Assembly: GCA_902797885.1 (NCBI GenBank)
Contig: CADBUP010000153.1
Span: 1 to 42,630 of the forward strand
Length of the DNA stretch: 42,630 nucleotides
Source: an uncultured Ruminococcus sp.
GTDB taxonomy: Bacteria; Bacillota; Clostridia; Monoglobales; Monoglobaceae
Direction: 5' to 3'
Shown: positions 33,271-41,528 of the stretch, in pieces
Position numbering within the stretch: the stretch's first letter is position 1
Layout of the letters: each line of letters starts with the position of its first letter
Made by a program: the position numbers and the translations under genes
The notes under the pieces: generated by a model
The model's database searches: none
The model's input: the letters and a program-made list of their open reading frames with translations, nothing else
Told to the model about the DNA's origin: nothing

Positions 33271-34890
33271 ATGAATAAAATCAAAAAAAGCATTTCTTTT
33301 ATTTTAATATTTCTCATATCAGTATCTGTATCCGTCAGCGGTTTCTGCACAGCGGATACAGATATTATATTAAATGAAGCCTCGGATTATATCAGGACTA
33401 TGGTTCCCGACCCGACCGTATCTTCAATCGGCGGGGAATGGGCGGTTTTCGGCCTTTCACGTTATAACCGAGAATCATCAAAAGAATATTCCGATATCTA
33501 TTATCAAAACCTAAAAAACTATTTAAAAAGTCACGACGGTGTTTTGGGCAGTCGAAAATACACCGAATATTCGCGCGTTATTCTTGCACTGACCGCAATA
33601 GGCGCCGACCCGTCAAATGTTGACGGAATAAACCTTTTAACGCCGCTCGGTGATTATAACAAGGTCACATTTCAAGGCCTGAACGGCCCTATATGGGCGT
33701 TAATCGCACTTGACAGCGGAAATTATCGAATTCCTTCAAACCCCGCGGCAGAGATTCAAGCCACAAGAGATATGTATATAAGTACAATACTTTCGGCTCA
33801 GAATTCCGACGGAGGATGGTCTTTTTCCAAAGGTTCCTCCTCTGAGGCGGATATTACCGCAATGGCGCTTTGCGCCCTCTCGCGCTATACCGACCAAACC
33901 AACACAGCGTCAGCAATTGAAAAGGCGCTGTCGTTTCTGTCATCGATTCAAAATTCCGACGGCGGTTATTCAAGCGGCGAAATTGAAAACTCGGAAAGCT
34001 GTTCACAGGTTTTAACCGCTCTCTGTCAGCTAAAAATTTCCGTCTCTGACCCGAGATTCGTCAAAAACGGAAAAACCGTTTTTGACAGTCTTTTGTCATA
34101 TTTAGGAACAGACGGAGGATTTTTTCATTCAAAGACCGACAAAAGTTCAAATCAAATGGCGACCGAACAGGCCTTTTATGCTCTGACCGCATTAAAAAGA
34201 TTTAATGAGGGTAAGTCCGCTCTCTTTGATATGAGTGATTCTCCACGTTCCGACGGCTTCGGCGGGGATTCCGCTTTGGGGTTACCTAATAAAAATTCGG
34301 ACGTAAAGCCACAGCCGATAAAGTATAGCATAACCTTTTCCGACATCGATGGCTGTGCCGAAAGAGAAAGGATAGCCGCTCTCGCGTCAAGGGGAATAGT
34401 GAGTGGTAAAGGAGATAACATATTTGACCCGAATTCAACAATGACAAGGGCAGAGTTTTCTGCAATAATCACACGCGGACTCGGTCTTTCTTCAGGCGGC
34501 CAAACGGTCTTCAATGACGTAACCGAAAATGATTGGTACTATCCATATGTTTATACCGCCTATAAATACGGAATAATAAACGGTGTATCCGCCTCTGAGT
34601 TTAATCCGAACGGAACGATAACTAAACAAGAGGCGGCCGTTATGGTCTGCCGTGCGGCAAAGCTCTGCGGAATGAAAACCGATTACGGCGAAAATTCCGT
34701 TCGAGACATATTAGCGGCGTTTACCGACTATACTGCGGCTGATGATTGGTCGCGCGGAGCGCTTGCGTTCTGTTATGACAGCAAGATTCTGTCTGACAGC
34801 GACATAGAAATAAATCCTCTGCACTTTGTCACAAGAGCCGAAATTTCGGAAATGCTTTATAACATGCTGGCATCTGCAGAGCTGTTATAG
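33271..34890 (+). CDS. Secreted alpha/alpha-toroid protein with three SLH domains (transcobalamin alpha-domain-like)
   Basis: A 539-residue exported protein. A signal peptide covers about 1-28. Residues ~30-315 are prenyltransferase/squalene-cyclase-type repeats (QNSDGGW 177-183, QNSDGGY 227-233, TDGGF near 280), the alpha6/alpha6 barrel fold shared by the alpha domain of intrinsic factor and transcobalamin. Residues ~353-539 are three S-layer-homology domains (FSDIDG, FNDVTENDWYYPYV, FTDYTAADDWSRGAL) that attach it to the cell wall. ATG at 33271 has AAGGTG 6 nt before it. It stands first in a four-gene unit with DUF4430, EcfT and EcfAAS. I infer a wall-bound ligand-capturing receptor, most likely for a corrinoid, not a cyclase; terpene-cyclase acid motifs were not seen. 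Confidence 0.85.
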   Translation: MNKIKKSISFILIFLISVSVSVSGFCTADTDIILNEASDYIRTMVPDPTVSSIGGEWAVFGLSRYNRESSKEYSDIYYQNLKNYLKSHDGVLGSRKYTEYSRVILALTAIGADPSNVDGINLLTPLGDYNKVTFQGLNGPIWALIALDSGNYRIPSNPAAEIQATRDMYISTILSAQNSDGGWSFSKGSSSEADITAMALCALSRYTDQTNTASAIEKALSFLSSIQNSDGGYSSGEIENSESCSQVLTALCQLKISVSDPRFVKNGKTVFDSLLSYLGTDGGFFHSKTDKSSNQMATEQAFYALTALKRFNEGKSALFDMSDSPRSDGFGGDSALGLPNKNSDVKPQPIKYSITFSDIDGCAERERIAALASRGIVSGKGDNIFDPNSTMTRAEFSAIITRGLGLSSGGQTVFNDVTENDWYYPYVYTAYKYGIINGVSASEFNPNGTITKQEAAVMVCRAAKLCGMKTDYGENSVRDILAAFTDYTAADDWSRGALAFCYDSKILSDSDIEINPLHFVTRAEISEMLYNMLASAELL

Positions 34891-34900
34891 GGGGACGCCA

Positions 34901-35803
34901 ATGAAACTAATGAAACGATATAAGGCTGTCGGCATCGGCGCGCTGATAATATTTATTCTCGGTTTCGCCTTTTGGCGGGGCGGTGATTCGCCTTCGCTCC
35001 GTCCCGATGGGCCGTCATACCGGAACGAGACGGCTCAACCGTCCGAAAATAAATCGGACAAGCCAAACGATAAAGATGATAAAAATGATTTTAAGGCTTC
35101 GAATAATTCCGAAACCGGGCAAGACTCCGAAAGCGTAAAAAAGCCGGACGAACCCGCAACCGAAGAAAACAAACCGGTTTCCCACAACGGTGCACATTTA
35201 ACCGCTGATGAAAAGGAAAGACTTGCCGAACAAATGGCTGAGGGCGGAAAAAGCCACAGCTCATCTTCTATCGAAGAACCCGAACAATACGACAATTCTT
35301 CTTCAGGCAGCGCTGAACCGGATTCATCGGCTGTTCCGCCGCCTTCCGATTCCTCGGACTCCTCCAAAATTACTGATACCGAACTCACCTGTACTCTTTC
35401 GGTCAGATGCGACACCGTACTGAAAAACATTGCATGGCTTGACCCCGCCAAGCGCGGAATCGTTCCGTCCGACGGAGTAATCTTTCCCGAAACCGAGGTG
35501 ACCTTCTCGGACGGGGAAAGCGTCTTTAATATTCTTCTCCGTGAAATGAAGAAGAACAAAATTCATTTGGAATTTGTAAACACGCCCGTCTATAACAGCG
35601 CCTATATTGAGGGAATAGGAAACATCTATGAATTTGATTGCGGAGAACTTTCGGGCTGGCTGTATAAGGTCAACGGAAACTTTCCGTCTTACGGCTGTTC
35701 GCGTTATAAATTAAAACCCGGCGACAAGGTTGAATGGGTATACACCTGTGATTTGGGAAACGATGTCGGCGGATATTCGGCAGGAGGTCAGAAAGATGAA
35801 TGA
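34901..35803 (+). CDS. Membrane-anchored DUF4430 protein (transcobalamin C-domain-like)
   Basis: A 300-residue protein: an N-terminal membrane anchor at about 9-25, a long Ser/Asp/Glu/Pro-rich linker (27-160) that could span the wall, and a DUF4430 domain at about 161-287. Diagnostic strings are SGWLYKVNG (251-259), YGCSRYKLKPGDKVEWVYTCDLG and the preceding helix SVFNILLREMKK. The domain is related to the beta domain of transcobalamin/intrinsic factor, which covers bound B12. ATG at 34901 follows GGGGG, 10 nt after the SLH gene stop. With the toroid protein it could form a split two-domain receptor passing ligand to the ECF transporter encoded next. The ligand is inference. Confidence 0.85.
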   Translation: MKLMKRYKAVGIGALIIFILGFAFWRGGDSPSLRPDGPSYRNETAQPSENKSDKPNDKDDKNDFKASNNSETGQDSESVKKPDEPATEENKPVSHNGAHLTADEKERLAEQMAEGGKSHSSSSIEEPEQYDNSSSGSAEPDSSAVPPPSDSSDSSKITDTELTCTLSVRCDTVLKNIAWLDPAKRGIVPSDGVIFPETEVTFSDGESVFNILLREMKKNKIHLEFVNTPVYNSAYIEGIGNIYEFDCGELSGWLYKVNGNFPSYGCSRYKLKPGDKVEWVYTCDLGNDVGGYSAGGQKDE

Positions 35804-36683
35804 GTTTAAGCGTTTTCATCCGATTGTCAACTTTTTTTATTTTGCTTCGGTGATTGGCTTTTCTATGTTTTTTATGCACCCTGTCTGCCTTTTAATAAGT
35901 CTTTTATCGGGGATAGCTTATACGCTCATGCTCCGCGGCCCTTCCGCCCTGTGCGGAATTAAGATTTATCTTCCGCTTATGCTTGTCACGGCAGCGGCAA
36001 ATCCCGTATTTAATCACAAGGGTGTTACCATCCTCGCATATCTGCCGAGCGGAAATCCGCTTACGCTTGAATCCATTGCCTATGGCATTGCGGCCGCCGC
36101 GATGCTTGCTTCGGTTTTGTGTTGGTTTTCGTGCTTTAATAAAATTATGACAAGCGACAAGCTCATCTACCTTTTCGGAAGGACAGTACCGTCACTTTCG
36201 CTTGTGTTATCTATGGTTCTTCGGTTTGTTCCGAGATTTAACGCACAGCTCAAAAACGTTCGGAATTCACAAAAATGTATAGGCCGCGATATTTCAGACG
36301 GCTCCCTCATAGACCGCGTGCGAAACGGAATAAAAATATTATCGATTATGCTCATATGGAGCTTTGAAAGCTCGATCGATACCGCTGACAGTATGAAAAG
36401 CCGCGGCTTCGGTCTGCAGGGCAGGACCGCGTATTCGCCGTATCGCTTTGACCGGCGTGACGGAATAACACTGACGTTTATTCTCATTTTTTCAACCTTC
36501 GTGTTAAATGCCGCGGCCGGCTCCGGCGCAATGTACTTCACGTACTTTCCGTCTATGCAGGGCGGTGAACCGTCATTATATCAAACGGCGGTATTTATCG
36601 CATATCTTCTTCTGTGTATTACACCGATTATAATTGAAATCCGGGAGGCGTACCGATGGAAAAAATCAAAATCAGCGATTTAA
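35796..36683 (+). CDS. ecfT: ECF transporter transmembrane component EcfT
   Basis: A 295-residue membrane protein with several hydrophobic segments in the first ~140 residues (VNFFYFASVIGFSMFFMHP, LPLMLVTAAANPVF), cytoplasmic coupling helices including DSMKSRGFGLQGRTAY, and further spans near the C-terminus. The SRGFG string is the conserved EcfT coupling motif that contacts the ATPases. ATG 35796 follows AGGAGGT and overlaps the end of the DUF4430 gene by 8 nt. Its own 3' end overlaps the ATPase gene by 28 nt, so the whole unit is translationally coupled. Confidence 0.9.
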   Translation: MNEFKRFHPIVNFFYFASVIGFSMFFMHPVCLLISLLSGIAYTLMLRGPSALCGIKIYLPLMLVTAAANPVFNHKGVTILAYLPSGNPLTLESIAYGIAAAAMLASVLCWFSCFNKIMTSDKLIYLFGRTVPSLSLVLSMVLRFVPRFNAQLKNVRNSQKCIGRDISDGSLIDRVRNGIKILSIMLIWSFESSIDTADSMKSRGFGLQGRTAYSPYRFDRRDGITLTFILIFSTFVLNAAAGSGAMYFTYFPSMQGGEPSLYQTAVFIAYLLLCITPIIIEIREAYRWKKSKSAI

Positions 36684-39073
36684 GCTTTGTCTATCCGAAA
36701 AGCAATGTTGCCGCGTTAAATAACATAGACCTCTCGATAAACAGCGGAGAATTTACCGTAATCTGCGGACGCTCCGGCTGTGGAAAATCAACGCTTTTGC
36801 GTCAGCTAAAGCCGATTTTATCCCCTGTCGGAAGCCGAAGCGGAAACATATTGTTTGACGGAAGGAACATAAACGAGCTTTCGGAGGCTGAACAGGCTTC
36901 GGAAATCGGATTTGTTCTTCAGAATCCCGAGAGCCAGATTGTATGTGACAAGGTCTGGCACGAACTTTCTTTCGGCCTTGAAAGCCTATCCTGCCCTGAT
37001 GACGAAATTCGTCTTAGAGTTGCTGAAATGGTATCATTCTTTGATATGGAAGATAATCTTAACTCAAATGTAACCGAGCTTTCGGGCGGACAGAAACAGC
37101 TTTTAAACCTTGCCTCCGTTATGGTGATGCAGCCGCAGGTTTTAATTCTTGACGAACCCACGAGCCGCCTTGACCCAATCGCCGCACATAACTTTCTCGA
37201 AGCGGTTTCACGGATTAACAGGGAGCTCGGCACAACGATAATAATAAGCGAACAGCGGCTTGACGAGGTTCTTCCTCTGTGCGACAAAGTCGTCGTTATG
37301 GAAAACGGAAGGATATTGACAGTCGGAACTCCGCGCGAGGTCGGCGCCGAGCTTAACAGCCGGCACAGTGATATGCTTGATGCCCTTCCGTCACCAATGA
37401 AGATTTCGTATGCGGCGGGGGACGGCTCAGAAACGCCTGTGACAATCCGAGAAGGCAGAGAATGGCTGACGCGGATTCCCGTTAAGAACAAAATATCATC
37501 TTTATCAGCCGATTCGGATTCACCCGATGATTATGTTCTGTGTATCGATGAAGCGTGGTTCAGATACGAAAAAAATGATGCTGATATTCTGAAAGGAATT
37601 TCTTTTAAGCTCCGCAGAGGCGAATTATATGCGTTAATGGGCGGAAACGGAGCCGGAAAGACCACCGCTCTTTCGTTAATATGCGGAATCAACACCCCAT
37701 ACCGCGGCAAGATTAAAATTACGGCCGGAATGAAAACAGCGGCTCTTCCGCAAGAACCGCAAACACTTTTAAGCCAAAAAACAGTCCGCCTTGACCTATC
37801 TGAAATGCTTCCTAAAAATCTGTCGCACTCAGATGCCGAACGACTCCGTCAAACGGCTGAGCTTTGCGGCCTTCGCGAACTTTTGGACAGACACCCCTAT
37901 GACTTATCCGGAGGGGAGCAGCAGCGTTCCGCTCTCGCTAAGGTTCTTCTTTCCGAACCCGACATTCTGATTTTGGATGAACCGACTAAGGGTCTGGATG
38001 CACATTTTAAGAAGGAGCTTTCAGCTATACTTAATGAACTTAAACGCCGCGGCGTAAGCATACTTATGGTTTCACACGATATCGAATTCTGTGCTGAATA
38101 CGCCGACCGCTGTGGTATGCTTTTCGACGGCCGGATTGTGTCAGAGAATATACCGAAAAAATTCTTTTACGATAACGCCTTCTATACTACATCAGCAAGG
38201 CGAATGGCACGCGGAATCATACAAAACGCTGTTACCAACGAAGATATTATCTATGCAATAGTCGATAATAACAGTCAAGAATCATCGTCCGAAAAAAACA
38301 TCTTTGAAAAACCTGAAGCTGAAATCGAAAATAACTGTAACAAAGATTTACTGCCGCAGGCAGCTCCTCTCCGACACAAAATACCGAAAAAGACATGGTT
38401 TGAGTCAATTATTGTACTCCTGCTTATACCTCTGACCGTTTTCTTCGGTATGGCTTATCTTCAAGACAGAAAGTATTATTTTATAAGTCTGTTGATAATC
38501 CTTGAGGCAATGCTTCCGTTCGCTGTGGTGTTTGAGGGCAGACGTCCTCAGGCACGTGAGCTTGTTGTGATTAGTGTTTTATGTGCCATCGCGGTGATAG
38601 GCAGAGCCGCGTTTGCATTTATTCCGCAATTCAAGCCCGTCGCGGCAATCGTAATCATCGCCGCCGTCTGCTTCGGCGGCGAAACGGGATTCCTTGTCGG
38701 TGCCATATCCGCGTTTGTCTCTAACTTCTTTTTCGGTCAGGGACCGTGGACGCCGTGGCAGATGTTTTCCTTCGGAATAATAGGATTTATCGCCGGTGTG
38801 TTATATCAAACGGGGATTCTTCGCAGGAGGCGCACGAGTCTATGCCTGTTCGGTTTTCTCTCCGCCGCCTTTATATACGGCGGAATTATGAACCCGGCTT
38901 CTGTAGTTATTTGGCAGAGCAGTCCCACAAAGGAAATGTTTGTTTCGGCATACGCTATGGGGCTTCCCTTTGATCTGATACACGGAGCGTCAACCGCAAT
39001 ATTTTTATGGCTTGGCGCTATCCCTATGTGCGAAATGCTTGACCGTATTAAAACGAAATATAATATGTTATAA
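36656..39073 (+). CDS. Fused ECF ATPase-ATPase-S component (EcfA-EcfA-S, 805 residues)
   Basis: One chain carries three modules. ATPase 1 (about 1-250): GRSGCGKST 38-46, LSGGQKQ 142-148, Walker B ending LILDEP. ATPase 2 (about 293-530): GGNGAGKTT 329-337, LSGGEQQR 417-424, LILDEPTKGLD, switch H474. The S component (about 580-805) has about six spans and the strings GRAAFAFIPQFKPVAAIVII and NFFFGQGPWTPWQMF, typical of a vitamin-type ECF S-family. In ATPase 1 the switch residue is Q200 (ISEQRLDEVL), not His. With EcfT it forms a complete importer; upstream surface proteins suggest cobalamin as substrate. ATG 36656 follows GGGAGG. Its stop codon shares the palindrome TTATAA with that of the convergent araC gene. 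Confidence 0.9.
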   Translation: MEKIKISDLSFVYPKSNVAALNNIDLSINSGEFTVICGRSGCGKSTLLRQLKPILSPVGSRSGNILFDGRNINELSEAEQASEIGFVLQNPESQIVCDKVWHELSFGLESLSCPDDEIRLRVAEMVSFFDMEDNLNSNVTELSGGQKQLLNLASVMVMQPQVLILDEPTSRLDPIAAHNFLEAVSRINRELGTTIIISEQRLDEVLPLCDKVVVMENGRILTVGTPREVGAELNSRHSDMLDALPSPMKISYAAGDGSETPVTIREGREWLTRIPVKNKISSLSADSDSPDDYVLCIDEAWFRYEKNDADILKGISFKLRRGELYALMGGNGAGKTTALSLICGINTPYRGKIKITAGMKTAALPQEPQTLLSQKTVRLDLSEMLPKNLSHSDAERLRQTAELCGLRELLDRHPYDLSGGEQQRSALAKVLLSEPDILILDEPTKGLDAHFKKELSAILNELKRRGVSILMVSHDIEFCAEYADRCGMLFDGRIVSENIPKKFFYDNAFYTTSARRMARGIIQNAVTNEDIIYAIVDNNSQESSSEKNIFEKPEAEIENNCNKDLLPQAAPLRHKIPKKTWFESIIVLLLIPLTVFFGMAYLQDRKYYFISLLIILEAMLPFAVVFEGRRPQARELVVISVLCAIAVIGRAAFAFIPQFKPVAAIVIIAAVCFGGETGFLVGAISAFVSNFFFGQGPWTPWQMFSFGIIGFIAGVLYQTGILRRRRTSLCLFGFLSAAFIYGGIMNPASVVIWQSSPTKEMFVSAYAMGLPFDLIHGASTAIFLWLGAIPMCEMLDRIKTKYNML

Positions 39074-39868
39074 GTCAATCGGGGTTTTTCTGTATTTAAG
39101 CGGAGAAATCCCGACCGTCTTTTTAAACACACGCCGAAAATAATCGGCGGATGCAAAGCCGAGTTCCTCACCTATTTTTTCTATTGATTTATCGGTGTTG
39201 ATAAGCATAATACACGCCTGATTAATCGCAATCCTATTTTTAAATTCTATCGGCGTCATTCCCGTTGCCTTTTTAAACTTCACATAAAACCACGGCTCGC
39301 TCATATACACGCTCTCGGCGCAGTCTGAAACGGTTATTTTTTCTTTGTAATTAAAGGTTATAAAATTAATCGCGTTCTTTATTCTTTTATCTTCAAGCTC
39401 ATTGGGTCTTTTTAGCTTCGCCTTTGAGATAACCCGGCTTAAAATATCATAAAAGATACTCAAAGCATTCAGTTTTTCAGCCCACTCGCCTTCAAAGCAT
39501 CTGTATGCGGTTTCAAACTTCTCTCGGGTTTCTTTTAAACAGCCTATATTTATTTTTTGAATCAAGTCGTTTCCCGGCAGCAAATAATAGGAAAGTGCGG
39601 AAATATTAAAGTGAAATGTAATAAAATAAACATCGTTTCCTATCCATTTTGAGATATATTTTGTTCCGACCGGAATGAAAAAAATATCCCCGGGTTTTAC
39701 AAAAAAGGTTGCTCCGTCCACCGGATTAACCTCTGCTTCACCGCTTATAATCAGAGCAATATTATTATATGGCCGCGGAATTCCGCTGAAATCATCAATC
39801 TGACCGTTAGGATTTCTATAGTTTGCAACTCTGAAATACTTCAGTTCCGAAAAGCCCGTTATATCCAT
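39068..39868 (-). CDS. AraC family regulator with N-terminal cupin
   Basis: A 266-residue regulator: an N-terminal cupin-type sensor (NIALIISGEAEVNPVDGATFFVKPGDIFFIPVGTKY in part) and a C-terminal double helix-turn-helix (ITVSDCAESVYMSEPWFYVKFKK; IEKIGEELGFASADYFRRVFKK, ISPLKYRK). ATG 39868 is preferred, with GGAG 10 nt upstream; the GTG three codons earlier touches that site. It has a perfect consensus promoter and is divergent from the SDR operon, which it very likely controls in response to a small carbon compound. Its 3' end overlaps the ECF gene by 6 nt. Confidence 0.9.
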   Translation of the reverse strand: MDITGFSELKYFRVANYRNPNGQIDDFSGIPRPYNNIALIISGEAEVNPVDGATFFVKPGDIFFIPVGTKYISKWIGNDVYFITFHFNISALSYYLLPGNDLIQKINIGCLKETREKFETAYRCFEGEWAEKLNALSIFYDILSRVISKAKLKRPNELEDKRIKNAINFITFNYKEKITVSDCAESVYMSEPWFYVKFKKATGMTPIEFKNRIAINQACIMLINTDKSIEKIGEELGFASADYFRRVFKKTVGISPLKYRKTPIDL

Positions 39869-39906
39869 CCGATTCACTCTCCAATAGAATAGTTCTGTTT
39901 TTCCAT

Positions 39907-39935
39907 ATTATACTCTCTTTTATTTTGCTTGTCAA
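39907..39935 (-). promoter_or_regulatory. Consensus promoter of the AraC regulator
   Basis: Minus strand TTGACA (39930-39935), 17-nt spacer, TATAAT (39907-39912); both hexamers are perfect. The -35 overlaps the plus-strand -35 of the SDR operon. Confidence 0.8.
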
Positions 39936-39957
39936 TAGTATAAAATGTAGTTAAATT
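39929..39957 (+). promoter_or_regulatory. Weak promoter of the SDR operon
   Basis: Plus strand TTGTCA (39929-39934), 17 nt, TAAATT (39952-39957). The poor -10 fits a promoter that needs its AraC activator. Confidence 0.45.
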
Positions 39958-39987
39958 TAGAAGTTAATTATACAAGGAGTGGTATAA

Positions 39988-40743
39988 ATGGATTTTGAAA
40001 ATAAAACAGTCATAATTACCGGCGGAGCATCGGGGCTTGGCTTTCTCAGCGGAAAATGCTTTTCCAAAGAAGGCGCAAATATTGTTCTTGTTGACATTAA
40101 CAAAGACGCTCTTGATGAAAAGGTCAATGAAATAAAAGCGGCCGGCGGCAAGGCAATAAGTGTTGTTGCCGATGTCAGAAATTATGAACAGGTATGTAAT
40201 GTACGCGACACCGCGGTCAAGGAATTTTCAAGCATAGATGTTATGATAAACTGCGCGGGCGGCGCTGAGATGCGTATGCTTGACGCGTATCACTACGGAG
40301 AATTCAAGGATGTTCCGATAGACGTTTTTGACTGGGGCATCGATGTGAACCTAAAAGGCCAGTTTTACTTTGACCACGCGGTTTTGAAGCAGATGGCCAA
40401 ACAAAACAGCGGCGTTATTATCAATATCGGCTCAATCACAGGTGAAGAGGGTTGTGCCAGCAACGTGGCATACTCCACCGCTAAAAGCGGTGTAATGAAC
40501 GGTCTTACGAAGTCGCTTGCTCTGTACGGGGCGAAATACAACGTTCGCGTATGCTGTGTTTCGCCCGGTCCGGTTCTCACAAGGCCGGGAATGGCGGGAA
40601 TGAACACACTTCTCGGCCGTGCGGCAGATCCTCAGGAAATCGTGGACTTAATTATGTACCTTGCGTCTGACAAGGCGGCATTCATAACAGGCATAAACGT
40701 TCTTGCCGACGGCGGCAGAAATATTATGAGAGGTAAAAACTAA
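39988..40743 (+). CDS. Short-chain dehydrogenase/reductase (SDR)
   Basis: A classical NAD(P)-dependent SDR of 251 residues. The cofactor motif is TGGASGLG (11-18), and D36 after the second strand favours NAD. Catalytic residues are S149, Y162 and K166 (GSITG, YSTAK), with N121 and the NCAGG motif also present. The C-terminus ITGINVLADGGR is typical. It is the first gene of an operon under the divergent AraC regulator; AAGGAG precedes ATG 39988, and its stop overlaps the next start (TAATG). The likely reaction is oxidation of a hydroxyl on a cyclic or sugar-like compound, supplying the substrate of the following dehydroquinase-fold enzyme. Confidence 0.9.
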   Translation: MDFENKTVIITGGASGLGFLSGKCFSKEGANIVLVDINKDALDEKVNEIKAAGGKAISVVADVRNYEQVCNVRDTAVKEFSSIDVMINCAGGAEMRMLDAYHYGEFKDVPIDVFDWGIDVNLKGQFYFDHAVLKQMAKQNSGVIINIGSITGEEGCASNVAYSTAKSGVMNGLTKSLALYGAKYNVRVCCVSPGPVLTRPGMAGMNTLLGRAADPQEIVDLIMYLASDKAAFITGINVLADGGRNIMRGKN

Positions 40744-41495
40744 TGAGTAAATCTTTTTTTGATTATGATAAACCGCTTATAACAACTATGATACAGACCG
40801 ATTCGCCCGAAAAGGCTCTTAAAACCGCAAGGCTCGCCCTTGACGCTGGCGCTGACGCAATCGGTATTCAGTTTTGTCAGTTTAAACCCGAATATCAAAA
40901 TTCAGCGGTATATAGGGATTTATTTAATGCCCTCGGCGACGTCCCTACCTATGTTACATATTACCGCGGCGGAAAAAATACAGGAAAGTCAGATGATGAG
41001 CTTGCAGAAGGGATGCTTGAGCTTTCAAAGTGCGGTGCAAGCCTTGTCGATGTAATGGGTGATTTGTTCTGTAAAGACCCCGACGAGCTTACGGTTGACC
41101 CGACGGCAATTGAAAAGCAGAAGCAGCTTATCGATAATATACATAAAAACGGCGCTAAGGTTCTTATGTCATCACATACATATAAGTTCCGACCGGATTA
41201 TAGGGTGTTGGAAATTGCAAAAGCGCAAGTGAGCCGCGGTGCGGATTATGTGAAAATTGTGACCGGTGCATATAATATGCAGCAGCAGATCGAAAATTTA
41301 AGAATAACCGATATGCTGAAACAGAACCTGAACGTTCCGTTCCTCTTCCTCTCACTTGATGAATGTCATATTCATAGGATGATAGGAACACAGCTTGGCT
41401 GTGGAATGTGCCTCACCGTGTATGAGCACGATGAGCTGGCAACACCGGCTCAGCCTTTGATTAAAAATATGAAAACCGTTTTAGAAAACTTCTAA
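40743..41495 (+). CDS. Type I 3-dehydroquinate dehydratase-fold protein with altered substrate residues
   Basis: A 250-residue (beta/alpha)8 protein of the AroD/DHQase I family. The Schiff-base lysine K171 (DYVKIVTGA) and catalytic histidine H145 (LMSSHTYKF) are kept with the same spacing as H143/K170 of E. coli AroD; R75 lies in the right region (YVTYYRGG). But the substrate-binding E-x-R-x-D motif after strand 2 reads IQFCQF, so the conserved Glu and Arg are gone. This argues against an ordinary shikimate-pathway enzyme and for a related Schiff-base lyase or aldolase on another substrate. It overlaps the SDR gene by 1 nt and is followed by a quinone oxidoreductase gene; the catabolic AraC context supports this view. 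Confidence 0.75.
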   Translation: MSKSFFDYDKPLITTMIQTDSPEKALKTARLALDAGADAIGIQFCQFKPEYQNSAVYRDLFNALGDVPTYVTYYRGGKNTGKSDDELAEGMLELSKCGASLVDVMGDLFCKDPDELTVDPTAIEKQKQLIDNIHKNGAKVLMSSHTYKFRPDYRVLEIAKAQVSRGADYVKIVTGAYNMQQQIENLRITDMLKQNLNVPFLFLSLDECHIHRMIGTQLGCGMCLTVYEHDELATPAQPLIKNMKTVLENF

Positions 41496-41528
41496 ATATA
41501 TTTAAATATAACATAAGGGAGAAATCAA

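Noticed and set aside
36919-37491. 190-codon minus-strand frame inside the ECF fusion
   Set aside because: Antisense to intact ATPase motifs; composition is atypical and no start signal is visible.
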